In this document: positions 36,333-51,029 of the stretch, piece by piece
Layout: each line of letters begins with the position of its first letter
Numbering within the stretch: the stretch's first letter is position 1
Assembly (NCBI GenBank): GCA_035582835.1
Contig: JAYKAV010003066.1
Location: 805,315 to 869,314, forward strand
DNA length: 64,000 nt
Reading direction: 5' to 3'
Source: Phoebastria nigripes
Taxonomy: Eukaryota > Chordata > Aves > Procellariiformes > Diomedeidae
Program-made: the position numbers and the translations under genes
Notes under the pieces: generated by a model
The model's database searches: none
What the model saw: the letters and a program-made list of their open reading frames with translations, nothing else
What the model was told of the DNA's origin: nothing

Positions 36333-36979
36333 GAGGCAGTTGCAGGCATCAAAGGATGCTTTGTGCTCAGATCCTATCAACATGTATACCTATGTTTATT
36401 TGATGCATATTACCTAAAACATTAGCATGCTCTCTTGTGTAAAGTACTTGCAGGAAGTGGGCCGAGCTGAAGAGTTAACAGGAACTCAGGTACAGGTATT
36501 TCCAAAATCGGAAGCCAAAAGTGTTGTAAATGATGCGATGTCCTGTAAAACCTCATATTTTTCTCTCTTGAAAGCATCTACTTTGAAAAGACATACTTTC
36601 CAGGCTGTTTGCCTGAAAAGCAAAGATAGAAAGAAATTAGCAGGAGTAAAGTAATCTTTTAATATTCTTCTCTCGCTGTGCCTAAAAATGCAGGTGACAG
36701 TCTCACCCCTTAGACAGCGTCCATAGTAATGTAAATACAAAAGCCACCCCCAAAAAAGAGAGGTGAAACATGAATATGCGAATGCTCCTACTTATCTCTC
36801 ATGTACAGCCACTGTGGCCTTTTATTTCATGCTCAGCTAATACAAATCTGCATTTCAAAGAAACTAATAAAACTTCATAAAACACAGAATTTGCTTTATT
36901 TAAAATCAACTCAGTTGTCTTTTTATAGTTTCAGCTAAATCTATTAAAATCACACAGAATGACCTCTTACAAAGAAAGC

Positions 36980-37047
36980 AGTTACTTGAAAAAGTAACTT
37001 ACCATGAAAATACATGGCTATACACACTTTGGAAAAGTGTCACTTTT
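36980..37047. promoter_or_regulatory. Inverted-repeat cluster with CACTT/AAGTG cores
   Basis: AGTTACTT-gaaa-AAGTAACT at about 36980-36999 is followed by ACACTTTGGAAAAGTGT (37025-37040), which overlaps the perfect palindrome AAAAGTG-T-CACTTTT (37033-37047). CACTT/AAGTG is the core recognised by NK2-class homeodomain proteins. The cluster lies in an AT-rich segment that reads like a conserved noncoding element. Function is inferred only. Confidence 0.3.
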
Positions 37048-40000
37048 TCAGGCAGAAAGCATTTATCATATCAAAATAGCTATTATCAAACAATCTACTA
37101 TGGACTTCTTAACATGGAAAGGGAGCTAGAAATCTTCCCACTTGCTTTTTGGCAACAGCTAGTTTGCAGAGGACCAAAGTGTGTCTTCCCAGCCCTTACT
37201 GTGCATATTCTTCTTTCCTTTTGCAAAAGCTTGCCTAGGCCAGCTACAGCCCTTGGCAACCTTGCCAGCAAAAATGACACTCAGAAGAACAAAGTGCTAC
37301 ATTTGCACAGTGTGGATTCCCTTCTTTGGAAATCTAAACCTTTAACCTGTTCGTATAATATCCCAGGAGGCAGTCTGACACGGAGAGAAATAAATGAGCA
37401 ACTCCACTTGACACTGAAGTCTGAGTCTCACCCTCCCTGATTATTCACTGGTTTTCACTGAGCTCTGTGTAGTCATCTGCATGCCTCCTAAGTGGGAGTG
37501 NAACACCACTGAATTAAACCTCCCCATTCATTTCAACTACTTGCTGTTTCTTTCTATATCTACTTTACAAAAGTAGAACTGACTGCACAAGAGACACTTC
37601 ATACCGACATGTGGGTGGTGCTTTCTGGGCTATCTGGGGCTTTCCTATGAGTTTCTGTATTTGCCTGCTGGACCTCGTCATGTTCCCTCCTACAGAAAAG
37701 GAGGCTGTCAGTGAAGGCGGTTGGCCATCCCCGGTCACTTCACATTGCTTCAGAGGTTTTGCAGTTTCCTCACTGAAGAAAGGGTCATAACTTTTTCAAT
37801 GGCCATGTGGGATGGACTTGGTGCCTGCTCTGAGGACTGCTTTGGAGAACTGAGAATAAGCCACCTGAGCGTTACGTGGTAGGCACTTTATGTGCTACTT
37901 GATTAACTCTAAAGTAAATTTTCCACTCTCTTTTTTCTGTCCTTACACTGTGCTCTGTGGATGGTAGCTATGGGGGGACATCAGTGCTCCTCCTTGAATG
38001 AGGAAAAAGTACTGCTGCTCAGGGAGCTTCTAAGCACTCAGCTGGAAGCTAGTGATGGCCAGCTTTTACTGAGATGATTCACCAGGCAAACAGGCGTGCT
38101 TCCAGGGGAACAGCAAATGGGGGACATCAGTAACACGTTCAGGGCCATCTTCAGGGATGAGCCTGCAGGACTGAGGTCTTGCACTAGCCCTAACTCCAAA
38201 GCAGCACTCAGAAGATACCACTCTGGCTGCAACAGGATTGCTGTGTGGGGTCACAGCTGATATGTGTCTGATGCAGAGGACTCAACAACACGTGTGCAGC
38301 AAGACCAGACCCACTGTCCATGTTTGTCCACTGTGCCACGAGCCTCTCTGTGACATCCCTGCCAGTGCTTGAAAGGGACCAGCATACACTGATATGCCAT
38401 GCTGCCACAACAAATGTGGATATACAAGCATTTTTTGCTAGAGAAAAATGAGATAGAATAGGGAACATGCCTTATTACTTCTGAATTCCCACTTCAATCC
38501 ATGCATATGTGTATAGTAATAAATAGATACAATCAGAGGAGAAGCTCTGCCTGTAAGGTCCCATCCATTTTTGTCAGATCCTTTAGCATTGTATGACTAA
38601 CTGCTGGAGTCCTGAATATGCATGGATGGCTGTTGGGTTTTTGGTAAAGGTAGGACTTTGCTGGGTGTCCGACTGGCCGTGCAAATCTTCCTAAGTTTAT
38701 ATTACTTAACTTCAGTTTGCTACATTGTGGTAGAGGAGGTGTTAATTCTTCCATATGACCAGTGACAGAATCCATGTTATTGAGTCTGCTATGCTCTCTG
38801 CAAAGACTTTAATACCAAAGCCGTAGCCCTGTACTGCCAATTTACTGGTAAGAAGCAAGCCTATTTGCATTTATTAGTTGAAAGACTGAGACTGAAAACC
38901 ATCAAATATCAAACCAGTTGTGATGTGGTCAGGATAAGGTTAGTCTACAATCTGTCTACCATTTACTGCTTTGTTTCCACCTGATTAATGCTAAGCCATC
39001 CAAAGGAGGGAAGCCTTCACAAGAGTCTGTCAGAAATACTACATAAGATCGCAGCACGATTGTCTGTTTGAATATCCCAGCTCATCCAGGAGAACAAGTT
39101 TATCTAAGATATCACAGAAGACTGAGGTGACTGTTATACCAGAAAAGTTTCTGTCAGGTTAGCTATCAGATGACATCACCTCTGAGCTCATTTACAAATT
39201 CCTAGAGCAACAAATATTTCAAAGAGCTGTACCTTCAGTATTGCTTTTCCTATTGTGCCCTTATTGCTTTTGCAGAAAAGAGACCCCATTTCTTCCAGTT
39301 TTGTAGCAGACAATGATAATGGCCATTTTTCTTCACTTGACAGCAGCATACATTGCCATCTGGCACATTGCCCTACTGGCCAAAATTGTAAAGATGCTAT
39401 TTTGATGGGTCGCTATAGAAATGATGCTTTCAGACAGACATTGCCATAGCAGTGCTAGTCAATAAACTGACAGAACACAATTTGCAGATGAAAGGATTCG
39501 CCCATGAATCTGTTCTTGCCCCAGTTTTTTTTTTAAATTATTGCAAAGGTTCTGCCTCCAACAATCTTCAAGCCATTCAAGTAAGGCTAGAGAGAGATTT
39601 AGAAAAAACTGAAGGCATCTTGCACTAGGACACACAATCACCAGTGACAGTAGCAGGAGGTAGAAACTCTGTGGTGGCATAGCAAGGACAGTGTCACCTT
39701 GTTTCTGCCTCAGTCATGCCAGAGATTCACAAGAATGCTGCTGCTTCTTGAACGGCTCATAACCAGCACAAGCTCCAAGTTGGGATGTCAAGGTGCGACT
39801 CTAGACGGTGTAACTCCCATAAGCACTTTCATCCCTCACCAGCTGAGAACATTAAGAGCAAAAAGGGCCTCCAAAATAGGCATGCAAGCCCAGGTAATGT
39901 GCAAACAATGAGCTAGTCAGTAATAGCCCTCCGCTACTTAGCTGGTAAAAGCTGTGCTCCTGGGAAGTGAAATGCTTCCCACACAAAAGCAGCTGATGAG

Positions 40001-43000
40001 CAAATGGATAAAAAATGAGAATAACAGTGTTTAAGAAACTAACAATGAACTAGTAGCTGCCTTCTTACTGTTTTGCCCTTTAGAATCAGAATCACTTCCT
40101 TGCTAAAACTGGTGATAAGGAGTTGCCACTTTTCAAAATGTGTTTGCAGGCAAGCTGTCTCTGGTTTATCAGCAGTTGCATGACTGGACCAGTCCCCTGC
40201 ATTGCTGAGATGGCCACGCTGTGGTGAGCAAAACTGGTAGAGGCTCTTCTCAGGTCCCCATGGGAATCTCACGAGTGTAGACTCATGGGAACCTGCTCAG
40301 GTTCAAGCTGCCACGACACCTCTGCTGCCACACCAACAATCTCAGACGCAGTGGAAAAGTGTGCAACAAGTAGTCACAACTCTGTATCAAAAGCAGTTTT
40401 CTGGTAACTGCAGCGTCGCTGAGGATGCCAGTTATCAACCAAAACAACTGCTTATCTTGTGCTGGATAATCAAGAAGGCATATTTCATGGTTGACACTGG
40501 CTTTGGGTAGCTAAAACGTGTACAATGTTTATTCAAGTGTCTTCCAACATCTTTTCACTTGTGTGCCTCCTCTTCAATTTTCCTATCTTGTACTTTGCCG
40601 AGCTACATTTTCTCCAGTTTTAGTTGAATCACGTGCACATGTATAATAATAAATAACAGTAACTGTAGAGGGCAAAGACAGTACTGTCCAGATTTCGTAA
40701 GAAAGGGGGATCTGCATCCAGAAAAACACAGCGTCTAAATGCCAGATTCAGCACTGAGCACATCACAGAGCATGACACTTGGGTGGATTTGCCGAAAAAG
40801 GGGGTTGTAATACTTTCTATTTTTGCTTGTTTGTTTTATCTTTGATGTGATATTCTTCCTCTCATCAAAGTGTTTTCCAAATAAATGAAAAAAAAAAAAG
40901 ATAAAATGGAGAGTTCTTGCACAAAGTGAAATAAGGAGATGCAGCTTGCTAGGCATAGGATACATGTCTGAGTGAAAGGTGAGATAGGGAGTCATCCTTC
41001 TTTTCAGCATCTGAGAAAGGGTGGTGGAGGGCAACAGTGTAGATCAGATAATTGTGCTTTATTTCATTAGGCCCTGCCTAAACTACAAAATACTTCCAAG
41101 GAAAAAAGTGGCTATTGAATTTCAGATCTAACGAGGGCATGATCAGATTTTAATAATGTGCTTTAACCCAGACACAGAGTGAGGCTAAAGCACTTTTTAA
41201 ACTGCTTAGAACTTAGTCTGACCCCATCAACAAGGAGCATTTCACACTGCGCCGGAGCTGTTTGAGCTATGGATTGGGAGCAGGCAGGAGAAGCCATGCT
41301 ATTGAGTTAAGTATGCAAATCTTTAAGCAGGTGAAATTTCAGGTACCTAATTGGATCCTAAGACGGATTTGCTTGAAAAATACATGATTCTCCCTAACTT
41401 GCTAGGGTAATTATTAGTTCATGTTTCACTATGGGATATTCTTTTCTACTCTGCATGTATATACTAGCTCTGCAAATATTATATCATATTCAGATTGAAA
41501 AGTTTGTGATTGTTCTTTCACTAAGATACAATAAATACCTCATGCTTTCTGGAGAGAATTCTTACATACTACACTGGTTTTGCTTTTAACACCTGTTTTA
41601 TAAATGAAGTTTTTATTATGAGACATCAAGGATACAGCAGTCAGGATACAGGATAGTTACTGAGCATATTAACAAAATTTTCATTCTTACCAGCTGCATT
41701 GACAGACTGTCTCTACAGAAAAGCCGCAGTCTTTGTCACTGCCAAAAAGCCAGATGCTCAAATATCCTCTTTGCACCCTGATGGTCACTGGATGACCACT
41801 AAAATACCCAACATTATGCCCCTCCCTCCATTAACTTATGAAACATTGTCTTTATTTTTTTTCTGACCTTTACCAAAACAGACTTATCTGTGTATTCCTG
41901 AAAGCGGAAGCAAAAACATCTAGAAAAAATGATCTGGCTCTGCAGTTTTGAATACAGTCCATATGTCACAGAGACTTAGTGAGAGATCCAGTCTGAGACA
42001 CACTGATAGGGTGTCACTGTCAATATCGCTTCCCAAGGTCACCGAGTTGGTACTTCACACAATGCGGAGCTCTGCTGTTGTGTTGCAAAGAAAGCATCAG
42101 TCTACTGAAAATAAATGTTAAGTATGGCAGCAGATTACAGAAGCAAGAAAACCTCTCAGGACATTTTCAAATGCTTCAAGCAAACTGAAGACAGATGGAT
42201 CAATATTTAGGAATTATTATTATTATCTGTTCTACAGTTTATTAGTAAAGTCAAAGTAAGTACATTAAAACTGTTGAAAAGAATGCTAATAGCTTTTCTT
42301 ACAACAATAATCATTAGAGAATACCATAGTATCATTATGAAGTGCACTAGATTTCTTTTCAAACTCTTGCAAGTTGAAAATTCAAGATTCCTGGTACAGA
42401 AAACATCACAACATTAGCTTCTTTAGCCACTAGATCAATTTTCCATTTAATGTGGAGTAACTTATGTCACTTGATGGTCTTTAGGGACCTTTTCACAATA
42501 ATCCACTTGACGAGTGAGGCAGGTAAGCTTTGGAAGATTTATAATTGATCACTGGTGCTATTGTAGGCATGATGGAAATACCATATATAACATAAATACT
42601 TTTTAGCAAAAAATATTATTGCTTCATAATCAGGTGTAGGTGTTAGTCTCTGATTTGGCATCACTTTGACATAATGAGCCTATGGTTCTGCATATACAGA
42701 ATATAAATATAATGATGTTTTTATAAGGGTTCCAGACATCTTGCCTGTATATGAAATGTAAATACTGTGTTCAATCTTTAGCCCTTGAAATTGGGTGTGA
42801 AGGAGGGATTCTGTTTGGGCCTAAATACAGGCAAGCTTTATTTGGGGGCTATATTCCTATGGAAGTGCAGCTGTTCAAATGCTCTTAACACCCAACAAAG
42901 ACAGCATTGTTCTGCAGAAACATGTTTGCCGGAGTTGGTGGGGCTCTGGCCAGCTGTAGGTGGGACGACTGCAACAGCAAGAGCCTGTTACTCAGCAGTC

Positions 43001-46000
43001 CACTGAACGATGCCTGGTGGTTTCTCACAGCGATGATGGACTGCATCTGGCCAGTGGAACGAACAACGGGGAAACAAAGACCTTGCTCAGACATAGTGTG
43101 TGGTGTGGATGTGCACTTGAACTCCTGCAGTGGGCTGGGGAAAGCTTGTAACGATCCTAGCTAGCATAGGTGGCTGGTGTGGCCTTTGAGACTTCTCCAG
43201 CATCACCTCAGCAGTAATGCTATTATTCTAATTGTTGATTCAAGGCAATGAACAAGATTCTCGAGCAACTGGACCTAGATGCCCGTAAAAGAACACTGAT
43301 ACTCACACTTACACTGACCCTTATTCAGACACCATTTCCTCAGACGCTTCTGACATGATCTTCACTCTGTTACAAAATGGCAGAATTTGGGGACAATACA
43401 TTGATTTAGCAAGAAGAAAAAGTCAGTGGCATGGAGTACAAGGTATAGTCCATCTTGCTCTGTTTGTATTCATACATGAATTCTATAAAGCAAACCACAG
43501 GAAGGAAAACCTCTTGTAGGAATCTCAAGGTAGCNGACAATTCCTGGTCCCCAGGAAGCTGTTCTGTCTGGAGTTGCCTATAGATACAGAAAACAGGACA
43601 GACAGAAAAATTCATCTGTTGCATGTCATGGCACCATAAAATTCATAGCCATGCAGCATTTTCTGAAAGATTAAAATCTTGCTAAAATACTAAGAAGAAC
43701 ATACAAGAGGCTGTGCAACAATATTATCTGGTGGCACTGCTATAACGGTTGGAAATTTCTCTAGAGAACTATAAATCCTCCTGGTTTGAGGCATAGGGCT
43801 AATACTAATCAAGGGGAATGAATAGGTTATTACAAAATACTGACAAGAATTTCTTGTCCATTTATTGGAGATATTTGGCATTTTCTGAGAAATAATATCA
43901 GGCTAGATGGATCACTAATACAATTTGTGGTGGTAACAGTCATGTACCTGCATAAAAAAAAGGCTTTGTTTGAGGATAACATCTGATTGCCGAGGAAGTC
44001 TTCCTTTGTATTCATTTTTATAGTTATTGAGTCTGCACCAGGAGAACGTCAACTAGTTGGTCTTAAACTAGTCCTCTTCTAGGAATACCTCATGTTTCAC
44101 TGGAAACAACGTGATCAACCCTGTGAACTCTCAATCTATATCTTATTTTTTGGAATTGAAATTAGATTTAGTGGCTTCAAATCTGTGAGTTTGGAAGAGT
44201 ATGGTCTAGCTATTAGAAAATAAAATGAAAGATATGGGAAATAAGATTACTCACACATGCACACAAATTGATAAAACTAAAATTTCAACAGGGTTATGAA
44301 TAAAAGTTATTCCCTGAGTTTCTTGAAGTTTCATCCCAGCAGTTACTTTCTTCAGCACTAAGCCACCTCTAATCACCTGCTTCATACCCTGAATTTATTT
44401 CATATTGCGTTAAATCAACCTCTATATAGTATTTCCATTCTCTTCCCAAGTGACATCCTGCCCATGTAGCAATCAGTGGGGCTTTTGCTTTTATTTCTAG
44501 AAGTCTCAATTTTCATTACGTATGTCTACCAAAACTGTACTGGTGAGTTTGGATCAGCAGGGGAATAATTTGCTTGAGAGAGGCACCTACATGGAAGTTC
44601 AATAGAGGACCCTGCTGAAAGCAGTGTCACAGAGCTGGGGCATGCTTAGCCAAGGGAGAGAAACAAGTGCCTTTTGAATGCTCCAGAGTGGCTGTGTCTG
44701 CTGAGACCATCCAGGGCACCTGCCACATCCATGAGCTCCTTCAGCTGGTACCAGCCAGCTGAGTGGTCAAAGGGAGTGCTTTCCTTCCTCCCTGCTCCGT
44801 GCCCTCACCCTCTCTCTCCCTTCTGCAAGAACAAGGCAGGGCACCAGGACAGGGATCCGCTCTGGGTGAAAATAACCAGGCTTTTTAGCTTGGCGAATTT
44901 TAATCCAGAGCTGGCTGGCTGCTCTGGTTTGCTTTGTAACCACCATAACCACACCAGCTGGGGAAACATAAGAGGAGAAGGAAGTGGGCTTGGGAGACTG
45001 TGGAGCAAGAGGAGCGTGTGTGGAAGGGAGAATCGCTCCTTTCTGCAGCACATCCCTCATGCCACCTGGAAACATGCAATGATGGTGGGAAGCACTCACT
45101 GCTGCTTCATGCAACATCTAAAATGTCTCACCTAAGTGAGACAGACTGGATCCCATCTTTTATTATTTTACAGCAGAGAGTGTTTTATTTATGAAAGGGA
45201 TGTATAATTAAAAGAAAAATAATCTTGCTACCNCATCTTTATGCAAGCCAACAACAATTATCTTGTTTTAACCTTGAGATTTTGTTCCTCAGACTTCCTA
45301 GATAATGTAAGTCAATTATCAGATGAAGATTTAGGTATTTGTCATTCAGGACTGTGCCATGAGGAACCTGGGGCCACAGTGTAGCTGCGTTGCTGTGACC
45401 CCGGTTCTGCAATCAGACACCCGTGCNGTTCTGTGTAAGAGCTTACCCAAGTGGAACTGATTGCAGAGTTAAGACCTAAATTTACCCATTAGAGTGCATA
45501 GCAGTGGCAAGGTCCTGATGAAAAGGCTTTAGCTAAACCCCCTGTTTCTCTGAATATTCTGATTAAATAAGAATGGTTTGGCTTTTGGTTGATTATACAA
45601 TTTATTGCAAAAATAATTTTCCTCTCATGAAAAGTCAAGGTTATACTGATGATGTACGTTTATACTAAGAAAGCCTTTTTTTTTTTTGTCTTCCAATTAG
45701 TTCTTTGAGGCTTTCAAGGACTTTTATTTTTGCAAACAGAAGCCATAAATCTCTGGAGAGTAAGTAGTTTGTAACCTTCAGGTGAGCAGGGAAAAGTGCG
45801 TTAGGATCATGGAGAGGCTGATGTTCTCTAACCAGCTGTTGCATGTACCAGGTCTCATATGGATCTCTCCGGTCTGGTGGTATTTTAATCTAAGTGCTAT
45901 TGGGTTTTAAGAATTTGGATGAAAATACCTCCCTGACAAAGTAAACAAGGAGAGGAGCACACCCAGGACCTGCAGCAAACGTGCCTAGGATGAGAAGTCA

Positions 46001-49000
46001 TTGCTGTGGCTAAAGGGTACAGCGGGTAGCACGAAGTGAGACAGGGGCAGGAGGGAGGCAGCTTGTCTTTCAGAGTTCAAACAACTCTCCACAGATGGGT
46101 TCCTCTGCAAATAAAGAGGTAGTGCAAAGAGGTGGTTTTTCGAAGCAAGCAGCAGCTGAAGTAGTTTCTGGATGGACACCACCACAGAGGCTGTTTTGCT
46201 GAAGCAGCAGAGAGCAGAGCCGGGGGACCATCTGTGAGCTCTTCCCACACCGCAGCAGAGGGGAGGGTATGCGATAGCAGAGGTGATGAAGCAGCCCAGC
46301 CTGCAGAGACGCTGGGAAGTGCAGTGTCCGGGCCAAACCTGGGCTCCAGCCCCTCACTCAGGACACAGCAACTGTGACCACAGTGAACGGTGGTGCAGTC
46401 TCCCCTCCCGTGGATGAGGATAAAGTTTCAGACTGCCTTGCCACATCTTATATGTGTTGGGTATAATAAGGGGATTTTTATTTGATACGTGGACAATACT
46501 GTTGATTATCATTGGCTTTCCAGATTTATTCCATGTCCCCTTCCATTCTTCACCTCCAATAATGTTTTCTTTGTTTTATAGACTTGGTGCTTTTACAGAC
46601 TAAACTTGGTGTTTGCTAGAAGGAAGTATTACATGACAAAAGTATTTAGTTTCCCAGGGACCTGGATGAAAAATCAATCTAATACTCTTCGGTATTTATG
46701 CAAGAAAGAATCTCTGGAAAATTAAAAAGGCTTTTTTTCTTGCCAATGGCACCTGAAAAGAGAGTGACAAAAGGGTTCTTCTTCTCATTCATTTCCCAAT
46801 GGAAACATACTTCATTATTGCTTTTGTTACTGTAATTATCATCATGCAATCTGAATAATTACAACAATATACTTCAGCAAACTACAAATGCTGAAAGGAA
46901 TTAAGTGTAAAAAAAATCTAGATAACATTTTTTCCTTTGCATNATGTAAAAAGAAAGTTATATGAACCACATCTATTTACTTTTCCAAACCAGCTGCTAG
47001 TAGTATACTAACAAAGCTTGAGAAGTTGCTTCACAAATACTTTTCTCATCCAATATCTAATGGGCAAAAAAAACCTTATTCACCCAAGTGTCATAAAATG
47101 AGCCAATCATAAAATGACCAGACTGCATGAAGTTCATTATCTGATCCACTGACTTTTTCACAAGAATCAGCTTATTTATAGTATGGTGCAGCATGTCAGC
47201 TGCCAAAAGTATGCATATAGTAGTATTAAACTGTACAGAAAAAAAAACATTTTGTAGCACATTAGTGAGATTCCATTTGTGTGTGTTCCTGACAAATGGC
47301 TCCCCTGCAGTTGTCTCAGCATTTACTTGCCAGACAAGACCCATTTACTGCTTCATTTATTGATATGCAATGGAAGCTATAGAATAAGTATCATATCAGT
47401 GAATCTAAAGCAGTAATTCACACAGTTCTTAGAGACATAATGTCTGGAGAGTCTGAAACTAAACTAACTCCAGGAGATGTTTATGAGTATTGTGAATGAA
47501 GGGAAAAAAAAAACACCCAAGAGCGATAACTTGATGATGGGATTTTAATTTAATTTGAAGTAATGCAACCAAACTGCATGAGGGGAAGGAATGGAGGGAA
47601 CAATCAAGTCTCTTAACCAACACTACTTTATCCTGCCATTAAATTGTTATAATTACCCAGTATTTGACCAGATGGCAAGTCATTTCTAAAGTCAGACCAG
47701 GTGTTCAAGATGCAGAGATAATCACAAAGCTGATGACTGTGGTGAAACTAATTAAAAAGTGTGTTGCAGTGGCACAGTGGTGTTGTGGAGAGAGTGAGTG
47801 ACCAAAAATAACAGGATAGAAAAGATCTGATGTACTACAACGAAGTGATTTGGAAAATAGTAAGCAAAACCAAACAGAATTTAATTAATTTAAATGATCA
47901 AGGTCAGAGAAGCACTCTAATAAACTATTAAATAATGCAATCTATTGGGGGCTTTCTGGGGTTTTGTTTCTGTTTTCTAACACCAATGGGAAGACAGAAG
48001 TGAAAGGCAGAACTGTCAACCCAATCAGAAGAAGGGCAAAATACGGGCACAGATGTACATTAAAATGAAATATGGGCACAAAAAATCCTTTTCATGCGGA
48101 TGAACGCTGATTACATGGCCACAGCTGGAAATTACAGAGAGCTTTATTCATTAAAGACTAACTATCTTCAATTAGGCTTTGCTTTCATGGCAAAACAACA
48201 GAGTAGCAAAGAAATGAATTGCCGTGCTGTGCCTGCAGCTCCCCCGAACACGCTGCCCCACAGCCTGCAGCCAGCACACTTCTTCTGCTTAATAGACGCC
48301 TTCACCTTTCTGGGACCAAAAATCAATTCAGACATGAGGGAAAATGCATTTAACTGGAGGGGGTGAGGGGGAAAGCTAACTTTAAAAACAACCCCAGCAA
48401 GTAAACACCCCACCACACGATAAGAGATATCAAAACATCTCATTGCCAGCTCGGTGCACGTTGGTCCACCCTGCCGGCTTGGTACTCTGTGATCATCTCT
48501 GGCTGTCTGCTCTAAAAATGTAAGTGCGAATGCTCACGCTGTGCCCGTGGCCCTGAGGAGAACACTAATTGGCTCTGTGCTATGCCCATACATGAAGCCT
48601 GATGCTAAGGGGTCCTGGACACAAGTAAAAGCTGAGACCTATTAAAGACAGCCCTCCATGAGGTTTTCCAGTCAAGAAAGGGAAGCGTTCCCAGCTGGTC
48701 ATCTCCAGCAGAAGGGGTGCTCCTCTCGGTGCCCTTGCAGCCTGCTCCAGCACCTGGAGATACCCACAAGGGATGGGGGTTGTAACATCAACAGGCTGAG
48801 GAGAGCCTAAAAATCCTCTTCTTCAGGGAGCATTTATGCCACTACAGAATGATGAAAATTATGTGCACCCCTTCACCCTGTGCTGCCACATCGTGCTGAT
48901 GAAGTATTTTGGCACAGTTGCATGGGGAGCTTTTGCTAGCAATAGCAATTAGGATTCAGAGTCACTCTGCTGCTTGGCTTTTATCTGTGAGAGAGTTTTC

Positions 49001-49519
49001 AGCTGTGTGAGCTGGCCATATTTTGTGCAAGGATGCTAGTAGCGTTTGCAGTCTCGTCAAGCCCTCCAACATTTGGGAGAGTTTCTCCTTGTTGCAGGTG
49101 TCTTTGCCTGAAGAAAAGCTGGAGATTTCTTGGTGCAGAGGTGCTATGATTTGAAATAGGAACAGGTAGCAGATGGAGTTGATAAATCAGTTGACAGTCC
49201 AATTAATTCTGCCAGTAGGAACTTTGCATTCACATTGGTACTAGCAGTAACATTTTGTTGGCCTCCCTCTTGACTGGGGCTACCGACTGCAGGAACCCTG
49301 CTGCTGCAATCAAGGGTTTCTTCATACGTTCTCTGGAAGGCAAAAGGGGTCAGTATGTTAATGGCTGTGAGCAATTGATATCTGTTGTACCTGACTTAGT
49401 CATCGATGTCCAGAGTAGAATGAACTGAAAAACATTGTCTGTTAAAACATTATCTCCCTACTGTTTTTATCAGTTCTCTAGATGGCTCAAAACCAGAAGA
49501 TTCATTTTTAATCTATACC

Positions 49520-49553
49520 TCTTTTTTTTCTTTTTTTTTTTTCTCTTTTTTTT
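49520..49553. repeat. T-rich low-complexity tract
   Basis: Nearly continuous T runs are broken by single C bases. This is a simple pyrimidine tract. The phenylalanine-rich frame across it is an artefact. Confidence 0.8.
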
Positions 49554-51029
49554 GTTGACCCTAGATTTTGGAAATTTTCAGTCAACTCTGGTTGTGATAC
49601 TAATGTTGGGAACACACTTCCTTCACTGGAATGAGAAAAATAAAGAGCCATAATTGGAAACAGGAGTGCAGACCCCAGATAATGGTGCAAGTCTATGGAA
49701 ATCAGTTTACCCAGTTGAAAATACAGCCACATTCATTCCAGCAGTGCTTCCTCACCACAGAACATACACTGCAGGGTATGTAGCTTTCCAAGTATTTTTA
49801 ACCTCTTAGGCAACCGGTATTCTGGCAAAAATATCTCAAGGCATTTCATATTCAGTGCTTTGCAGTTTCTAACGGATATTTTTCTAGGGACAATTATGAG
49901 CAAGTAGCCCAAGGACTGCAGCTTCTCTGGAAGCTGGTACAGGTACAATGTCTTTTACTATTAGATTATTTTCAACAAGTTCATAATCTCCTGCACCAGC
50001 TGTTGTTTCTACGCTGTCTTCCTGCTGCCATATTTGCCCTTTGTTTAAACAAGCAGGGATTTTGCTATTTTTTTGAAATAGGCAAATAAATATAGGTTTA
50101 AGGAATTTGGAAATAAAAGCTTGTATATGGATTTAATAAGGACACGACAGGCTTGAAGTAAGCACATTCCTAAATGAGGGAAGAAGAAGATTTCATCTTA
50201 ATCTACAGGTTTTTAATTAAAAGTTAAAGCCCACATACTTGGCCCTCTGTCCAAATCTACAGTGACCTGACGAAGTTTTGAAGGGCCGTGCAATCCATTT
50301 TCAGTGTTCAATAGGCCTTGCCACCTGCTCGCGTTTGCACACAAAGGTGAAGGAAAAGCCCCTTCCCCCACTGGTCCTGCCACACGATGGTCTCTGCTGG
50401 CTAGTGGCAGGTAACATTTCACAGAAAGGAGGAAGACCAGTTTAAAGTCTGCTGTCTTCCTTGCACAGGAGAAAGTAGGTATGAATGTAGGTTTCCCCAA
50501 ATCCGGCGTGTGCCTTGGCTGTTAAGCATAAAGAGGGAAGAAGCTAAAGAAAAGGAATAAGGAGAGAGAAAAGGAAGGACAAGAAAGTGTTTCTTCTTTC
50601 CTTTTTTCATATTCATATGACCATTTCCCTGTATTAGGCATATGCAAAAATAATAATCTCTGGCTGAATAATACATGTTCTTTAACCTGATATTTGATAC
50701 ACCTGTAGGAGCCCTTCTTGTTGCCTTTCACAGCCAGATTCAACTCCAGACGGGCTTTGGCTTTCCAAATCCCACCCCTGTGTAAGGAGCCTGGGAGCAT
50801 CTCCCCTCCTGAGGGTTTGGCTGCAGGGGCTCATGGCCGGCTCAGAGCTGGTGTACCCAAGGGCAGCCCCCATCCCATTCAGGCAGCGTCTCTACATTCC
50901 TTCCAGATTTCCTGTCCCTGTTCCCACCTCTTGTACACTGTGGATTTATGTCTAAGTTTTGTCAGGATCTCCTTGCTCACCTAGCAGGCCTCCTGCCACC
51001 TTTAGTTGACTTCCTTCATTTCAGGGTGG

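Larger units (their letters stand above)
35080..51029. other. Long AT-rich noncoding stretch, no gene recognised
   Basis: Almost 16 kb has no recognisable gene, RNA or long repeat. It holds a 32-bp tandem duplication (36276-36332), a palindrome cluster (36980-37047), a short ATT run (42213-42226) and a T-rich tract (49520-49553). The 153-codon frame at 44674-45135 is countered by overlapping minus-strand frames of 116 and 82 codons and has no motif. A GC-richer patch with multiple frames at about 42880-43165 also remains unexplained. Confidence 0.5.

Noticed and set aside
44674..45135. 153-codon plus-strand frame
   Set aside because: Antisense frames of 116 and 82 codons overlap it, and no domain, signal peptide or splice structure is evident.
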